From CAZYQW01 sp964649825 (GTDB lineage Bacteria; Planctomycetota; B15-G4; JADJEK01), in the NCBI GenBank assembly GCA_964649825.1, contig CAZYQW010000003.1, positions 1 through 31,193 of the forward strand: a stretch of DNA of 31,193 nt, read 5' to 3'. This document shows positions 7,601-14,940 of the stretch, one piece after another. The notes under the pieces were generated by a model. The model had not been told where the DNA came from. It saw only the letters and a program-made list of their open reading frames with translations, and searched no databases. Numbering within the stretch: the stretch's first letter is position 1; each line of letters starts with the position of its first letter. Both the position numbers and the translations under genes were made by a program.

Positions 7601-8733
7601 TCCTCGGCCAGCTCGCGGTACAGCGCGAGGTAGCGCTCCGCGGCGCGTTCCCAGGTGAACTTCTTCACGTGGCGCTCGCCCTTCCTCCGCAGCTTCGCCG
7701 CGAGCGCGTCGTCGGAGAGCAGCCGCACGATCGCGTCCCTCAGCGCGTCGGGCTCGTCGGGCGGAAACGTCAACGCCGCGTCGCCGACGACCTCGGGGAT
7801 CGCGCCGCCGGACGACGTGATCACCGGCGTTCCGCACGCCATCGCCTCGAGCGGGGGGAGACCGAACCCCTCGAACAGGGACGGGTAGATCACGGCGGAC
7901 GCGAGCCGGTAGAACGCGACGAGGTCGTCGTCGGTCACGTAGCCCGGCAGGAAGACGCGTCCCTCGAGCTCTTTCGCGCGCACGAGCTCCTCGAACTCGG
8001 GCCAGACGGTGGTGCGGATGCCGGCCAGCACGAGGACGTACTCGCTCCGGTACGGTTCCTCGAGCTCCTTGAAGACCTCGAGGAGCGCGCGCAGGTTCTT
8101 CTTGCGCCGCAGCGTGCCGACGAAGAAGAGAAAGCGTTTGTCCGGGACGTTGTAGCGCGCGAGGAACGCGCCGCGCTCCGGAAGCTGGCCCCGCTCCAGG
8201 AAGCGGGCGTCGACGCCGTGGGGAATCACCTCGACCTTCTGCTCGGCGTCGGGATAGAGCGCGAGGACGTTCTGCCGCGTCCGCTCGGACACCGCGACGA
8301 TGCGCGACGCGTAGCGGACGTTCAAGAACAGCCAGACGCGATGCCCGCGCTTCACGACCTCGCCGGCCGACGCGCGCACGTCACGCTCGACCCACGGCAA
8401 CTCGTGAACGGTCGCGATCTTCTTCGCCTTGCCGAGGACCGGCGTCGCGGACACGGGCGAGTGAAAGACGTCGATCCGCTCGCGTGCGAGGAGCGGCGGG
8501 ACGAACCGCTCGCGCCAGAGGTACGGCGAGCCGTCCTTCACGGCCTCGACGTAGCGAAAGTTCGGCGGAAGGTCGATTCCGACGTCGACGCCCTTCCGGC
8601 TGATCAGGAGATACTCGTTCTCGGAGTCGCTCCGCGCCAGCGCCGCGATGAGCGACCGCTGCACGCGCTCGACGCCGGTCACGTACGGCGTCTCCTGTAT
8701 CGAAACGTCCACGGCGATTCTCATCGTCTGCAT
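7597..8733 (-). CDS. glycosyltransferase family 4
   Basis: A 378-residue GT4 enzyme. Motifs: TGVERVQRSL near the N-terminus (19-28), VGTLRRKKNLRALLEVF (205-221), and YPSLFEGFGLPPLEAMACG with the E-x7-E pair Glu288/Glu296. Two start codons are possible, Met1 at 8733 and Met4 at 8724; the second begins directly with the first beta strand (MRIAVDVS), and neither has a strong ribosome site. Its 3' end overlaps the next glycosyltransferase by four bases (GTGA). Substrates are not predictable; it probably adds one sugar of the repeat unit built by this cluster. Confidence 0.9.
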   Translation of the reverse strand: MQTMRIAVDVSIQETPYVTGVERVQRSLIAALARSDSENEYLLISRKGVDVGIDLPPNFRYVEAVKDGSPYLWRERFVPPLLARERIDVFHSPVSATPVLGKAKKIATVHELPWVERDVRASAGEVVKRGHRVWLFLNVRYASRIVAVSERTRQNVLALYPDAEQKVEVIPHGVDARFLERGQLPERGAFLARYNVPDKRFLFFVGTLRRKKNLRALLEVFKELEEPYRSEYVLVLAGIRTTVWPEFEELVRAKELEGRVFLPGYVTDDDLVAFYRLASAVIYPSLFEGFGLPPLEAMACGTPVITSSGGAIPEVVGDAALTFPPDEPDALRDAIVRLLSDDALAAKLRRKGERHVKKFTWERAAERYLALYRELAEE

Positions 8734-8751
8734 GTAAGAGATCCGGACGCA

Positions 8752-9909
8752 TCACGTCACGCGTGGAGATTCTCCATCCATCACCCGGCGGTAGAGTTCG
8801 ACATGCGCGCGGGCCGAGTCCTTCCATCGGAATCGCTCGGCGCGGAGCCGACCGGCCCGGCCGAGCCGTTCGCGCCGCGCGGGGTCGTCGGCCAGGATCG
8901 CCAGGGCCTCCGCGATCTCGTCGACCGAACGCCCATCCACGTAGAAGACGGCGTCGCCGCCGACCTCGCCGAGCGCCCCTCCGCGGGTCGTGATCGTGGG
9001 CGTGCCGCGCGCCATCGATTCGAGAGCCGGCAGCCCGAACCCCTCGTACAGCGATGGATACGCGTGGATCTCGGCGCGATCGTAGAGCCCCGGGAGGAAG
9101 CGGTCGGGGACGTCGTCGAGATGCGCGACGCGCTCGCCGGCCGCGAGCTCCTTCAGCCGTTCGCGCACGTCCTCGCACAGCCATCCGTAGCGACCGACCA
9201 CGACGAGCTGGTGCGGATGCTTCTTCCCGAAGAGCTCGAACGCGGCCAGCAACCGCCGGTGGTTCTTGCGCGGCTCGATCGTCCCGACCGCCAGCACGAA
9301 GGGACGCCGCACGCGGTGCCGCTCGAGAAGCCGATCGACCTCGTCGTCTCCGGCCGCGTCCAAAGGCTCGAGCATGTGATCGACCGCGTGCGGGATGCAA
9401 GCGACGCGTTCGAGCGGAAGTCCATACCGCTCGAGGACGCGCCGCCGCGTCTCCTCGGATGGAGTGATCACCGCGCGAACCCGCGGCAGCGCGGCGCGCA
9501 TCCGCGCGCGGATCGCCCGGCCGAACTCGGGCGCGTGGAAGCTCTCATCGATCTCGAAGGCGAGATCATGCAGCGTGACGACCTGGGGCGCGCACCGAAC
9601 GGGCGGGAAGACGAGGTCGGTGTGGTGGAAGAGGTCGATCCGGCCGATCCGGTTCTCGACGCCGAAGCCCGCGCGGCCGAGGAGCTGGAAGAGCCGACCC
9701 GGGATCCGCGCCCGCGCGAGGGTGGTGCGGCTCGCGCGGGCGATCGCGAGCGTCTCCACGTCGACCGGAGGCCGCCAGGAGTCCGCGTAGAGCGCGAGCT
9801 CCAGGTCCTCCCGGCCGAGCGCTTGCTCGGCGCGGACCAGCTCGCGCACGTAGCGACCGACGCCGGTGCGCGTGAAGAGGGCGGGTCGAAAGTCGATCCC
9901 GATCCTCAT
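8752..9909 (-). CDS. glycosyltransferase family 4
   Basis: A 385-residue GT4 enzyme. The start at 9909 is fixed by an ATGA overlap with the flippase stop codon and by the canonical opening MRIGIDFRPALFTRTGVGRY, which holds the family's TGVGRY loop. Further motifs: VVTLHDLAFE (110-119), VGTIEPRKNHRRLLAAF (208-224) and YPSLYEGFGLPALESMARG with Glu289/Glu297. The overall pattern resembles mannosyl- or rhamnosyl-type transferases of O-antigen clusters, but the sugar cannot be named from sequence. It lies 18 bases upstream of the next glycosyltransferase. Confidence 0.9.
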   Translation of the reverse strand: MRIGIDFRPALFTRTGVGRYVRELVRAEQALGREDLELALYADSWRPPVDVETLAIARASRTTLARARIPGRLFQLLGRAGFGVENRIGRIDLFHHTDLVFPPVRCAPQVVTLHDLAFEIDESFHAPEFGRAIRARMRAALPRVRAVITPSEETRRRVLERYGLPLERVACIPHAVDHMLEPLDAAGDDEVDRLLERHRVRRPFVLAVGTIEPRKNHRRLLAAFELFGKKHPHQLVVVGRYGWLCEDVRERLKELAAGERVAHLDDVPDRFLPGLYDRAEIHAYPSLYEGFGLPALESMARGTPTITTRGGALGEVGGDAVFYVDGRSVDEIAEALAILADDPARRERLGRAGRLRAERFRWKDSARAHVELYRRVMDGESPRVT

Positions 9910-11324
9910 CCGAGCTCCTCCTCGTCGACGCCGAGGCGGAACGGCCAGACCCGAAGCACGAGGGCGGCGGCGATCGAGACCACGACGACCAGCGCAATGC
10001 GCGACGCCAGCGATCCCGCCGGCATCAGGACGAGGAGCGCCCCGACGAGGACGATCAGCAACGCCGCCGGCCCGAAGAGCTCCCTCGATACGCCGGTCAC
10101 GCCCACGAGGCGGCGGAGCCGGACGACCGACGCGATCAAGACCGTCGCCTCCGTCACGAGCGTCGTCGCTGCCGCGCCGATCGGTCCGAATGGCGGGATC
10201 ACGATCAGGTTCAACCCGACGTTCAAAGCCGCCGAAAGGACGGTGATGCGTGCCCACGTCGCCGCGTGTCCCGCCGCGATCAGCGCCGTGACGTGCGGGC
10301 TGGTGACGAACACGCAGAGCATGGCGAACGCCACCACCTGAAGCGTCGGCGCTGCCCCGCGGTACCGCTCGCCGAACACGAGCGCGAGGAGATCCGGCGC
10401 GAGGCCGACGAGCCCGCCCGTCGCGACCGCCCCGAGGAACGCCATGTAGAACGTGCTCCTCTCCACCGCTCGCGCCAGGAGCTCGCGGCCGGCGCCGTGG
10501 CAGCGCGTGAGGACGGGGAAGATCACCTGACCGAACAAGAGCGGCACCATGATCCCGAACGTCATCAGGCGGTACGCGACCGCGTACTGCGCGACCTCTT
10601 CGGGCCCGCGGAGCGGTCGGAGCATGATCGTGTCGATGTAGAAGTAGATCGCCGACGCGACGGCCGAGATGCCGAGCGGCAGCGATTCGCGCACGAGCCG
10701 CCCCAGAATCGCCCGGTCGACGCGAACCGTCAGGTCGCACCGCCGGCACGCGGCGAGGAAGAGGAAGACGTTCTGCGTGGTCAGTCCGATCGCCCATGCG
10801 ATCAGGTACGGCGCGGCGGTCTCGACCCCGCCGAGCGCGAGCCCGACGCCGGCCCCGAGAAAGACCGAGTACCCGACGCAGACCGAACGCGCGGGGACGC
10901 GGAAGTCCACGTCGACCTCGAACGCGAGGGACGCCGACGCCAGCGCGTGGGTCACCGTGTGAAGCGACGCCAATACGATCAGCCAACGGGCGGCCCCGAC
11001 CTCCGAGAACACCGCCACCGCGCCGATCACGAGGAACGCAAGGAGCCCGGCGCGTGCCTTGAACTGGAGCGCGGCCCGCAGCACCTCCTCGCGCCCCGCC
11101 TCACCCGCCGCGACCATTCGGATGGCGGCACGGTTCACTCCGAAGTCGACGAGCGCCATCGCGAGCAGGAAGAACGTCAGGTAGAACTGGAACCGCCCGT
11201 ACTCCGCTTCCGGAAGCACGCGCGCGAGCAGCACGGCCGTCACCACGAACGTGGAGACGGCCGAGAAGAGCCGCGCGCCGATCTGGAGGACGGCGCCGCG
11301 CCCTACGCGTCGAGACAAAGTCAT
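9906..11324 (-). CDS. polysaccharide/O-antigen flippase (Wzx-like, MATE/MOP superfamily)
   Basis: A 472-residue protein from the ATG at 11324, with about 12-14 hydrophobic segments. It opens with the amphipathic LSRRVGRGAVLQIGARLFS stretch common in lipid-linked oligosaccharide flippases. YFYIDTIMLRPL (mid-protein) and the Asn-rich GLNLIVIPPFGPIGAA segment are further hallmarks of the PST/MviN-like branch. It would move the lipid-linked repeat unit across the inner membrane. A Met ten codons upstream (11354) is possible, but that start would place the phased GTCACGG repeats against the start codon, so the inner Met is preferred. It is the first gene of the surface-glycan operon and overlaps the first glycosyltransferase by ATGA. 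Confidence 0.88.
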   Translation of the reverse strand: MTLSRRVGRGAVLQIGARLFSAVSTFVVTAVLLARVLPEAEYGRFQFYLTFFLLAMALVDFGVNRAAIRMVAAGEAGREEVLRAALQFKARAGLLAFLVIGAVAVFSEVGAARWLIVLASLHTVTHALASASLAFEVDVDFRVPARSVCVGYSVFLGAGVGLALGGVETAAPYLIAWAIGLTTQNVFLFLAACRRCDLTVRVDRAILGRLVRESLPLGISAVASAIYFYIDTIMLRPLRGPEEVAQYAVAYRLMTFGIMVPLLFGQVIFPVLTRCHGAGRELLARAVERSTFYMAFLGAVATGGLVGLAPDLLALVFGERYRGAAPTLQVVAFAMLCVFVTSPHVTALIAAGHAATWARITVLSAALNVGLNLIVIPPFGPIGAAATTLVTEATVLIASVVRLRRLVGVTGVSRELFGPAALLIVLVGALLVLMPAGSLASRIALVVVVSIAAALVLRVWPFRLGVDEEELG

Positions 11325-11354
11325 TCCGCGCGAGCCTACCCGAGCGCGCGGCAA

Positions 11355-11382
11355 GTCACGGACGGGTCACGGATCGTCACGG
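11355..11382. promoter_or_regulatory. three phased GTCACGG direct repeats before flippase operon
   Basis: The heptamer GTCACGG occurs at 11355-11361, 11366-11372 and 11376-11382, with spacings of 11 and 10 bases, so all three lie on one helical face. The array lies 31-58 bases upstream of the flippase ATG at 11324 and 24 bases past the stop of the acyl-CoA synthetase gene. On the minus strand it reads CCGTGAC three times. This layout suits an operator for a regulator binding as a direct-repeat oligomer. The regulator is unknown. Confidence 0.5.
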
Positions 11383-11405
11383 GCGGCTGACGCGACGATC
11401 CACCG

Positions 11406-14084
11406 TCATCGCGTGAGATCGAGCCGGACCTCGACGTGTCCCTCCCGCTCTTTGAAGTCACGGTCGAAACCCATGCTCTCCGCCAAGTGCAGCATCCGGC
11501 GGTTGTCGGGCTGAACGAAGCCGATGAGCGTCGTCGTGCTCCTCCCGCGGCAGTAGTCGATCATCTTCTCCAGAAGGCGCCGTCCGACGCCGTGCCCCGC
11601 GACGTCGGACCGAACGACGACGGCGAACTCGGCCTCGCGGTTGCTCGGGCTCTGGATCGCGCGAATGACGCCGAGCTCCCGTCGATCAACGTCGGACAGG
11701 TCGATCGCCACGAAGGCCATCTCGCGGTCGTAATCGATCTGGGTGTACCGAGCGAGCTCGGTGTGAGGCAGCTCGCGAACGTGATGGAAGAACCGAAAGC
11801 GCACGTCCTCCGGCGTCAGACTGCGAAACAGCTCGAGGTGCTGCGGTTCATCTTCGGGGCGAATCGGCCGCAAGAGGACTCGACGATCCGGCGGCAGCAC
11901 GCATTCCTCCTCGAGCTCCGTCGGATACGGTCGGATCGCCAATCGACTCGAACCGGTCGCGGCCGACGCCGCCACTCGAACGCGCGCGTCGAGCGCCAGG
12001 ACGCCGTCCGGGTCGGCGAGCAGGGGGTTGACGTCCAGCTCGATCACTTCGGGCAGATCGATCAGCAGTTGAGACACCCCGACCAGCGCCCGCGCGATTG
12101 CGTCGTGATCCGCGGCCGGGCGTCCGCGGTAGCCCTCGAGCAGCGCCGAGACTCGGGTTCGCCCGACGAGCTCGAGCGCGAGAGCGAGGTTCAGGGGCGG
12201 CAGCGCGACGGCACGGTCGCGGAGGATCTCCACCGCGATCCCACCCTGCCCGAACAGGACGAACGGACCGAAGATCGGATCGACCGCCGCGCCGACCAGA
12301 AGCTCCTGCGCGTTCGGAAGACGCGCCATCCGCTGCACGGAGAACCCGCCCAGGCTCGCGCCGGGGCGCAGCTCGAGCAGCCTCGACCTCATCGCGGCGG
12401 CGGCCTCGGCGACGGCTTCCCGCGTACCGAGGTCGAGCGCGACTCCGCCGACGTCCGTCTTGTGAAGGACGTCCGGCGAGAGGATCTTGAGCGCGACGGG
12501 AAACCCCAACTCGGCGGCCCGTGCGGCCGCCTCCTCCGGGTCGCGCGCGGTTCCCGACTCGACGCCCCGGATCCCGTACGCGGAGAGGAGGGAGGTCGCC
12601 TCCGGCGCGCTCAACCACTCTCGCCCCTGGGCCAGCGCCTCGTGGACGATTCTTCGCCCGCGCTCGGGAGCCGCCCGGAACTCGTCCGGCATCGAGGGCG
12701 GGGTCTGCATCAGGAGCTCGCCGCTCGCGCGATGCCGGACCATGTGGAGGAACGCTCGCACCGCGTGTCCGGGCGTGTCGTAGGTCGCCACGCGCTCCTC
12801 CGTGAACAACGCGCTCGCGCTCCGAATCGAGGCGCCTCCGAGCCAGCTCGTCAGCAATGGACGACCCAACGACTTCGCGACGTCGATGACGGCCCGCGCC
12901 ACGTCCGCGCTCGGTGCGACGGCGGTGGGAGCGTAGAGGACGAGCACCGCGTCGACGCTCTCGTCTTGCGCGATGATCTCGAGCGCGCGTGCGAACCGCT
13001 CGGCCGGCGCGTCGCCGATGATGTCGACCGGATTGGCGCGAGACCAGTTCGGAGGGAGGACGTCGTCCAATCGGGCCATCGTCTGGTCCGACAGCGTCGC
13101 GAGTCGCCCCCCGCCCGCGATCAGGGCGTCGGTCGCCATCACCCCCGGCCCACCGCCGTTGGTCAGGATCGCGAGTCGACTCCCTCCCACCGCGCCGCCG
13201 CGCTCCAACGTCTCGACGGCGTCGAACAGCTCGTCGAGCTCGGTCACGCGCAGCACTCCGGCGCGGCGCAGTGCGTACTCGTACACGTCGTCGGACCCAG
13301 CCAGCGCACGCGTGTGGGACGCGGCCGCACGCTCTCCTTCCTCCACGCGTCCGGCCTTGATCGCGACGATCGGCTTGTTGCGGGAAGAGGCGCGCGCCGC
13401 GGACAGGAACTTGCGCGCGTGCTGGACCGATTCGATGTACAGCAGGATCGCGCGCGTCATCGGGTCGCCCCCGATGTAGTCGATCACGTCGCCGAAGTCG
13501 ACGTCGAGGGAGTCGCCCAGCGAGACGAAGTAGGAGAACCCGATCGCCCGGGAGCGCGCCCAGTCGAGGACGGCGGTGCAGATCGCGCCGGACTGCGACA
13601 CGAACGCCATCCGTCCCGGCAAAGCGGGCTGGTGGGCGAAGCTCGCGTTCAGTCCGAGATGCGGCGCGAGCATGCCGACGCAGTTGGGCCCGAGGACGCG
13701 AAGGCCGTGGGGTCGGCAGATCTCCAGGAGCGCCTGATCGCAAGGCCGGTTCCGCTCGTCCCGCTCGCGATGCAAGCCGGCGGTGAGGACGACAGCCGCC
13801 CGTGTGCCCCGCTCCGCGAGTCGGGCCGCGATCCCCGGAACGGCGGCCGGCGGAGTGCAGATCACGGCGAGATCCGGAACGATAGGAAGACTCGCGACGT
13901 CCGGGTAGGCAAGCACGCCCGCGACCGACTGGTACTTCGGATTGACCGGCATGACCGGTCCCTCGAACCCTCCCTCCATCAGGTTCCGCATCACCACCGA
14001 TCCGACCCGCCCCGGCGTCCGCGACGCACCGACGACCGCCACTGACGATGGACGAAACAGGTGGTCGAGGTTGTGGAGACTCAT
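11406..14084 (-). CDS. NDP-forming acyl-CoA synthetase fused to GNAT acetyltransferase (Pat/PatZ-like)
   Basis: An 892-residue protein, close to the length of Salmonella Pat and E. coli PatZ. Domains in order: CoA-binding Rossmann domain (about 8-130, SVAVVGASRTPGRVG), succinyl-CoA-synthetase-like ligase region (150-460, FVSQSGAICT, SHTRALAGSDD, NGGGPGVMATDA, NPVDIIGDAP), ATP-grasp domain (about 490-705, KILSPDVLHKTDVGGVAL, FGQGGIAVEI, ELDVNPLLAD) and C-terminal GNAT domain (about 730-892, LRPIRPEDE, AVVVRSDVAGHGVGRRLLEKM). In the known Pat proteins the synthetase part is catalytically degenerate and regulates a lysine acetyltransferase. Here the loop that carries the phosphorylated His of active synthetases retains a His (His257), so synthetase activity may persist. 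The likely role is reversible acetylation of enzymes such as acyl-CoA synthetases. It is monocistronic or leads into the flippase operon after a 51-base gap. Confidence 0.9.
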   Translation of the reverse strand: MSLHNLDHLFRPSSVAVVGASRTPGRVGSVVMRNLMEGGFEGPVMPVNPKYQSVAGVLAYPDVASLPIVPDLAVICTPPAAVPGIAARLAERGTRAAVVLTAGLHRERDERNRPCDQALLEICRPHGLRVLGPNCVGMLAPHLGLNASFAHQPALPGRMAFVSQSGAICTAVLDWARSRAIGFSYFVSLGDSLDVDFGDVIDYIGGDPMTRAILLYIESVQHARKFLSAARASSRNKPIVAIKAGRVEEGERAAASHTRALAGSDDVYEYALRRAGVLRVTELDELFDAVETLERGGAVGGSRLAILTNGGGPGVMATDALIAGGGRLATLSDQTMARLDDVLPPNWSRANPVDIIGDAPAERFARALEIIAQDESVDAVLVLYAPTAVAPSADVARAVIDVAKSLGRPLLTSWLGGASIRSASALFTEERVATYDTPGHAVRAFLHMVRHRASGELLMQTPPSMPDEFRAAPERGRRIVHEALAQGREWLSAPEATSLLSAYGIRGVESGTARDPEEAAARAAELGFPVALKILSPDVLHKTDVGGVALDLGTREAVAEAAAAMRSRLLELRPGASLGGFSVQRMARLPNAQELLVGAAVDPIFGPFVLFGQGGIAVEILRDRAVALPPLNLALALELVGRTRVSALLEGYRGRPAADHDAIARALVGVSQLLIDLPEVIELDVNPLLADPDGVLALDARVRVAASAATGSSRLAIRPYPTELEEECVLPPDRRVLLRPIRPEDEPQHLELFRSLTPEDVRFRFFHHVRELPHTELARYTQIDYDREMAFVAIDLSDVDRRELGVIRAIQSPSNREAEFAVVVRSDVAGHGVGRRLLEKMIDYCRGRSTTTLIGFVQPDNRRMLHLAESMGFDRDFKEREGHVEVRLDLTR

Positions 14085-14260
14085 CGATGCTCACTGGTCC
14101 CGTGGCCGACGCGACCCGCGCTCGCTCGAACTCGTTCGGCTCGCCCGCGCCGGCGCGCCCCGACGGATCCTACGCGAACCCACTCGATCCACACCCGTCC
14201 CCTGATCCCGTTCGATCGCTCCTCGCTGTCCGACAGCCGTAGCCATCCTCGAAAGGGCCA

Positions 14261-14844
14261 GGATCGGTGATCGGGTAGCGCGACTTGCCGCGTGGCCCCG
14301 GGAACGGGTCTGGGCGTCGTTCCTGACGACGCGGACAGGAGGAAACGATCCGCCGCGTCCTCGCCTACGTCCTCAACAACGTCCGCCGCCATCGCGTCAA
14401 GCTCCCCTGGCCCGTCGATCTCTTCTCCTCCGCCCCCTGGTTCAACGGCTGGTCCAACGGCCACCGCTACACCGACCTCGTCCCCGACGTCCCTCGTCCC
14501 GTCACCGACACCCGCGTCTTCGACCTCTTGCTCGGCTGGCGCCGCTTCCGCCTCATCGATCCATCCGAGATCCCCGGCCCGACCATCCCGCCCGAAGGCC
14601 TCCCACCCTGACCCTCTGCCCGCCCGGTCTCTCCCCCGTCCCCGTTCCACGCGGTATCACTCTGGAGATCTCTCCGTCCCTGCTCCCGCGTACCACGTCG
14701 TCCCTCCTGTCCGCGTCGTCAGGAATCGACGCCCAGACTCGTGGCCGCGACCACGCGGCGCGGGCTCGACCCACCACCGTCGAATTCGCGCACCAAGTTC
14801 CTCCCCCTTCCTAAGAGCAAGTCCCGCTACCCCATCACCCATCC
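14261..14844. repeat. two-block inverted repeat with GTAG and hairpins (REP/BIME-like)
   Basis: The outer blocks 14261-14288 and 14817-14844 are inverted copies matching at 24 of 28 positions; each contains GTAG followed by CG(C/G)GACTTGC. The inner blocks 14308-14342 and 14703-14738 are inverted copies identical except for one inserted A in the right copy. The outer-inner spacing is 19 bases on the left and 78 on the right. Each inner block folds on itself: GCGTCGT-tcctg-ACGACGC at 14314-14332, and GCGTCG...CGACGC at 14713-14732. GTAG plus an adjacent hairpin is the hallmark of REP sequences recognised by RAYT transposases, and the transposase remnant lies between the arms. Confidence 0.75.
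14327..14611 (+). pseudogene. C-terminal remnant of REP-associated tyrosine transposase (RAYT, Y1_Tnp)
   Basis: About 94 codons read as a coherent protein: ETIRRVLAYVLNNVRRHRVK, then SSAPWFNGW, then FDLLLGWRRFRLIDPSEIPG, with a TGA at 14609-14611. The 'ALAYVLNN-RRH' helix, 'SSAPWF-GW' and 'GWRR-GLIDP' order matches the end of the Y1-transposase-like proteins found next to REP sequences. In-frame TGA at 14324 lies just upstream, and the N-terminal two thirds, with the HUH metal site and catalytic Tyr, are absent. No start codon or ribosome site is seen. The remnant abuts the left inner inverted-repeat arm (to 14342), so a deletion or REP insertion probably removed the rest. Confidence 0.75.
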
Positions 14845-14873
14845 TCCTCGCCCGAGTTCGACCTCCGCTCCCA

Positions 14874-14893
14874 CCCCCGGCTCGAGCCGGGGG
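14874..14893 (-). terminator. perfect 20-base GC palindrome beyond the peroxidase gene
   Basis: CCCCCGG-CTCGAG-CCGGGGG is a perfect palindrome centred 57 bases past the stop codon of the minus-strand cytochrome c peroxidase gene. In RNA it would form a very stable stem, but no T-run follows on the minus strand. It may mark a transcript 3' end (Rho-assisted or stem-protected) or be one more palindrome of the REP-like island. Confidence 0.4.
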
Positions 14894-14940
14894 CGGACGG
14901 CGGCGGTCGTCATGTCCTTCCCCTCTTCCCTCTCGACACC

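Larger units (their letters stand above)
14085..14940. other. 856-base intergenic island with RAYT remnant and inverted repeats
   Basis: No intact gene is visible between the acyl-CoA synthetase start and the peroxidase stop. From left to right it holds a short GCTGTC-c-GACAGC palindrome (14225-14237), the left arm of a two-block inverted repeat (14261-14342), a transposase C-terminal remnant (to 14611), the right arm (14703-14844) and a strong GC palindrome (14874-14893). The promoter of the acyl-CoA synthetase should lie within 14085-14260 but I could not define it. Open frames crossing the island on either strand are Arg/Ser/Pro-rich noise. Confidence 0.6.

Noticed and set aside
7066..10341. 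1091-codon plus-strand frame across the glycosyltransferase genes
   Set aside because: It is antisense to three GT4 genes with clear motifs and overlapping starts. Its translation is low-complexity Arg/Asp/Glu sequence.
11436..14045. 869-codon plus-strand frame opposite the acyl-CoA synthetase/GNAT gene
   Set aside because: It is the antisense shadow of a full-length, domain-complete gene, with no motif of its own.
14081..14650. Possible 189-residue minus-strand gene in the intergenic island
   Set aside because: Gly/Asp/Glu/Arg-rich with no motif, it crosses both the inverted-repeat arm and the transposase remnant, whose plus-strand frame is the meaningful one.
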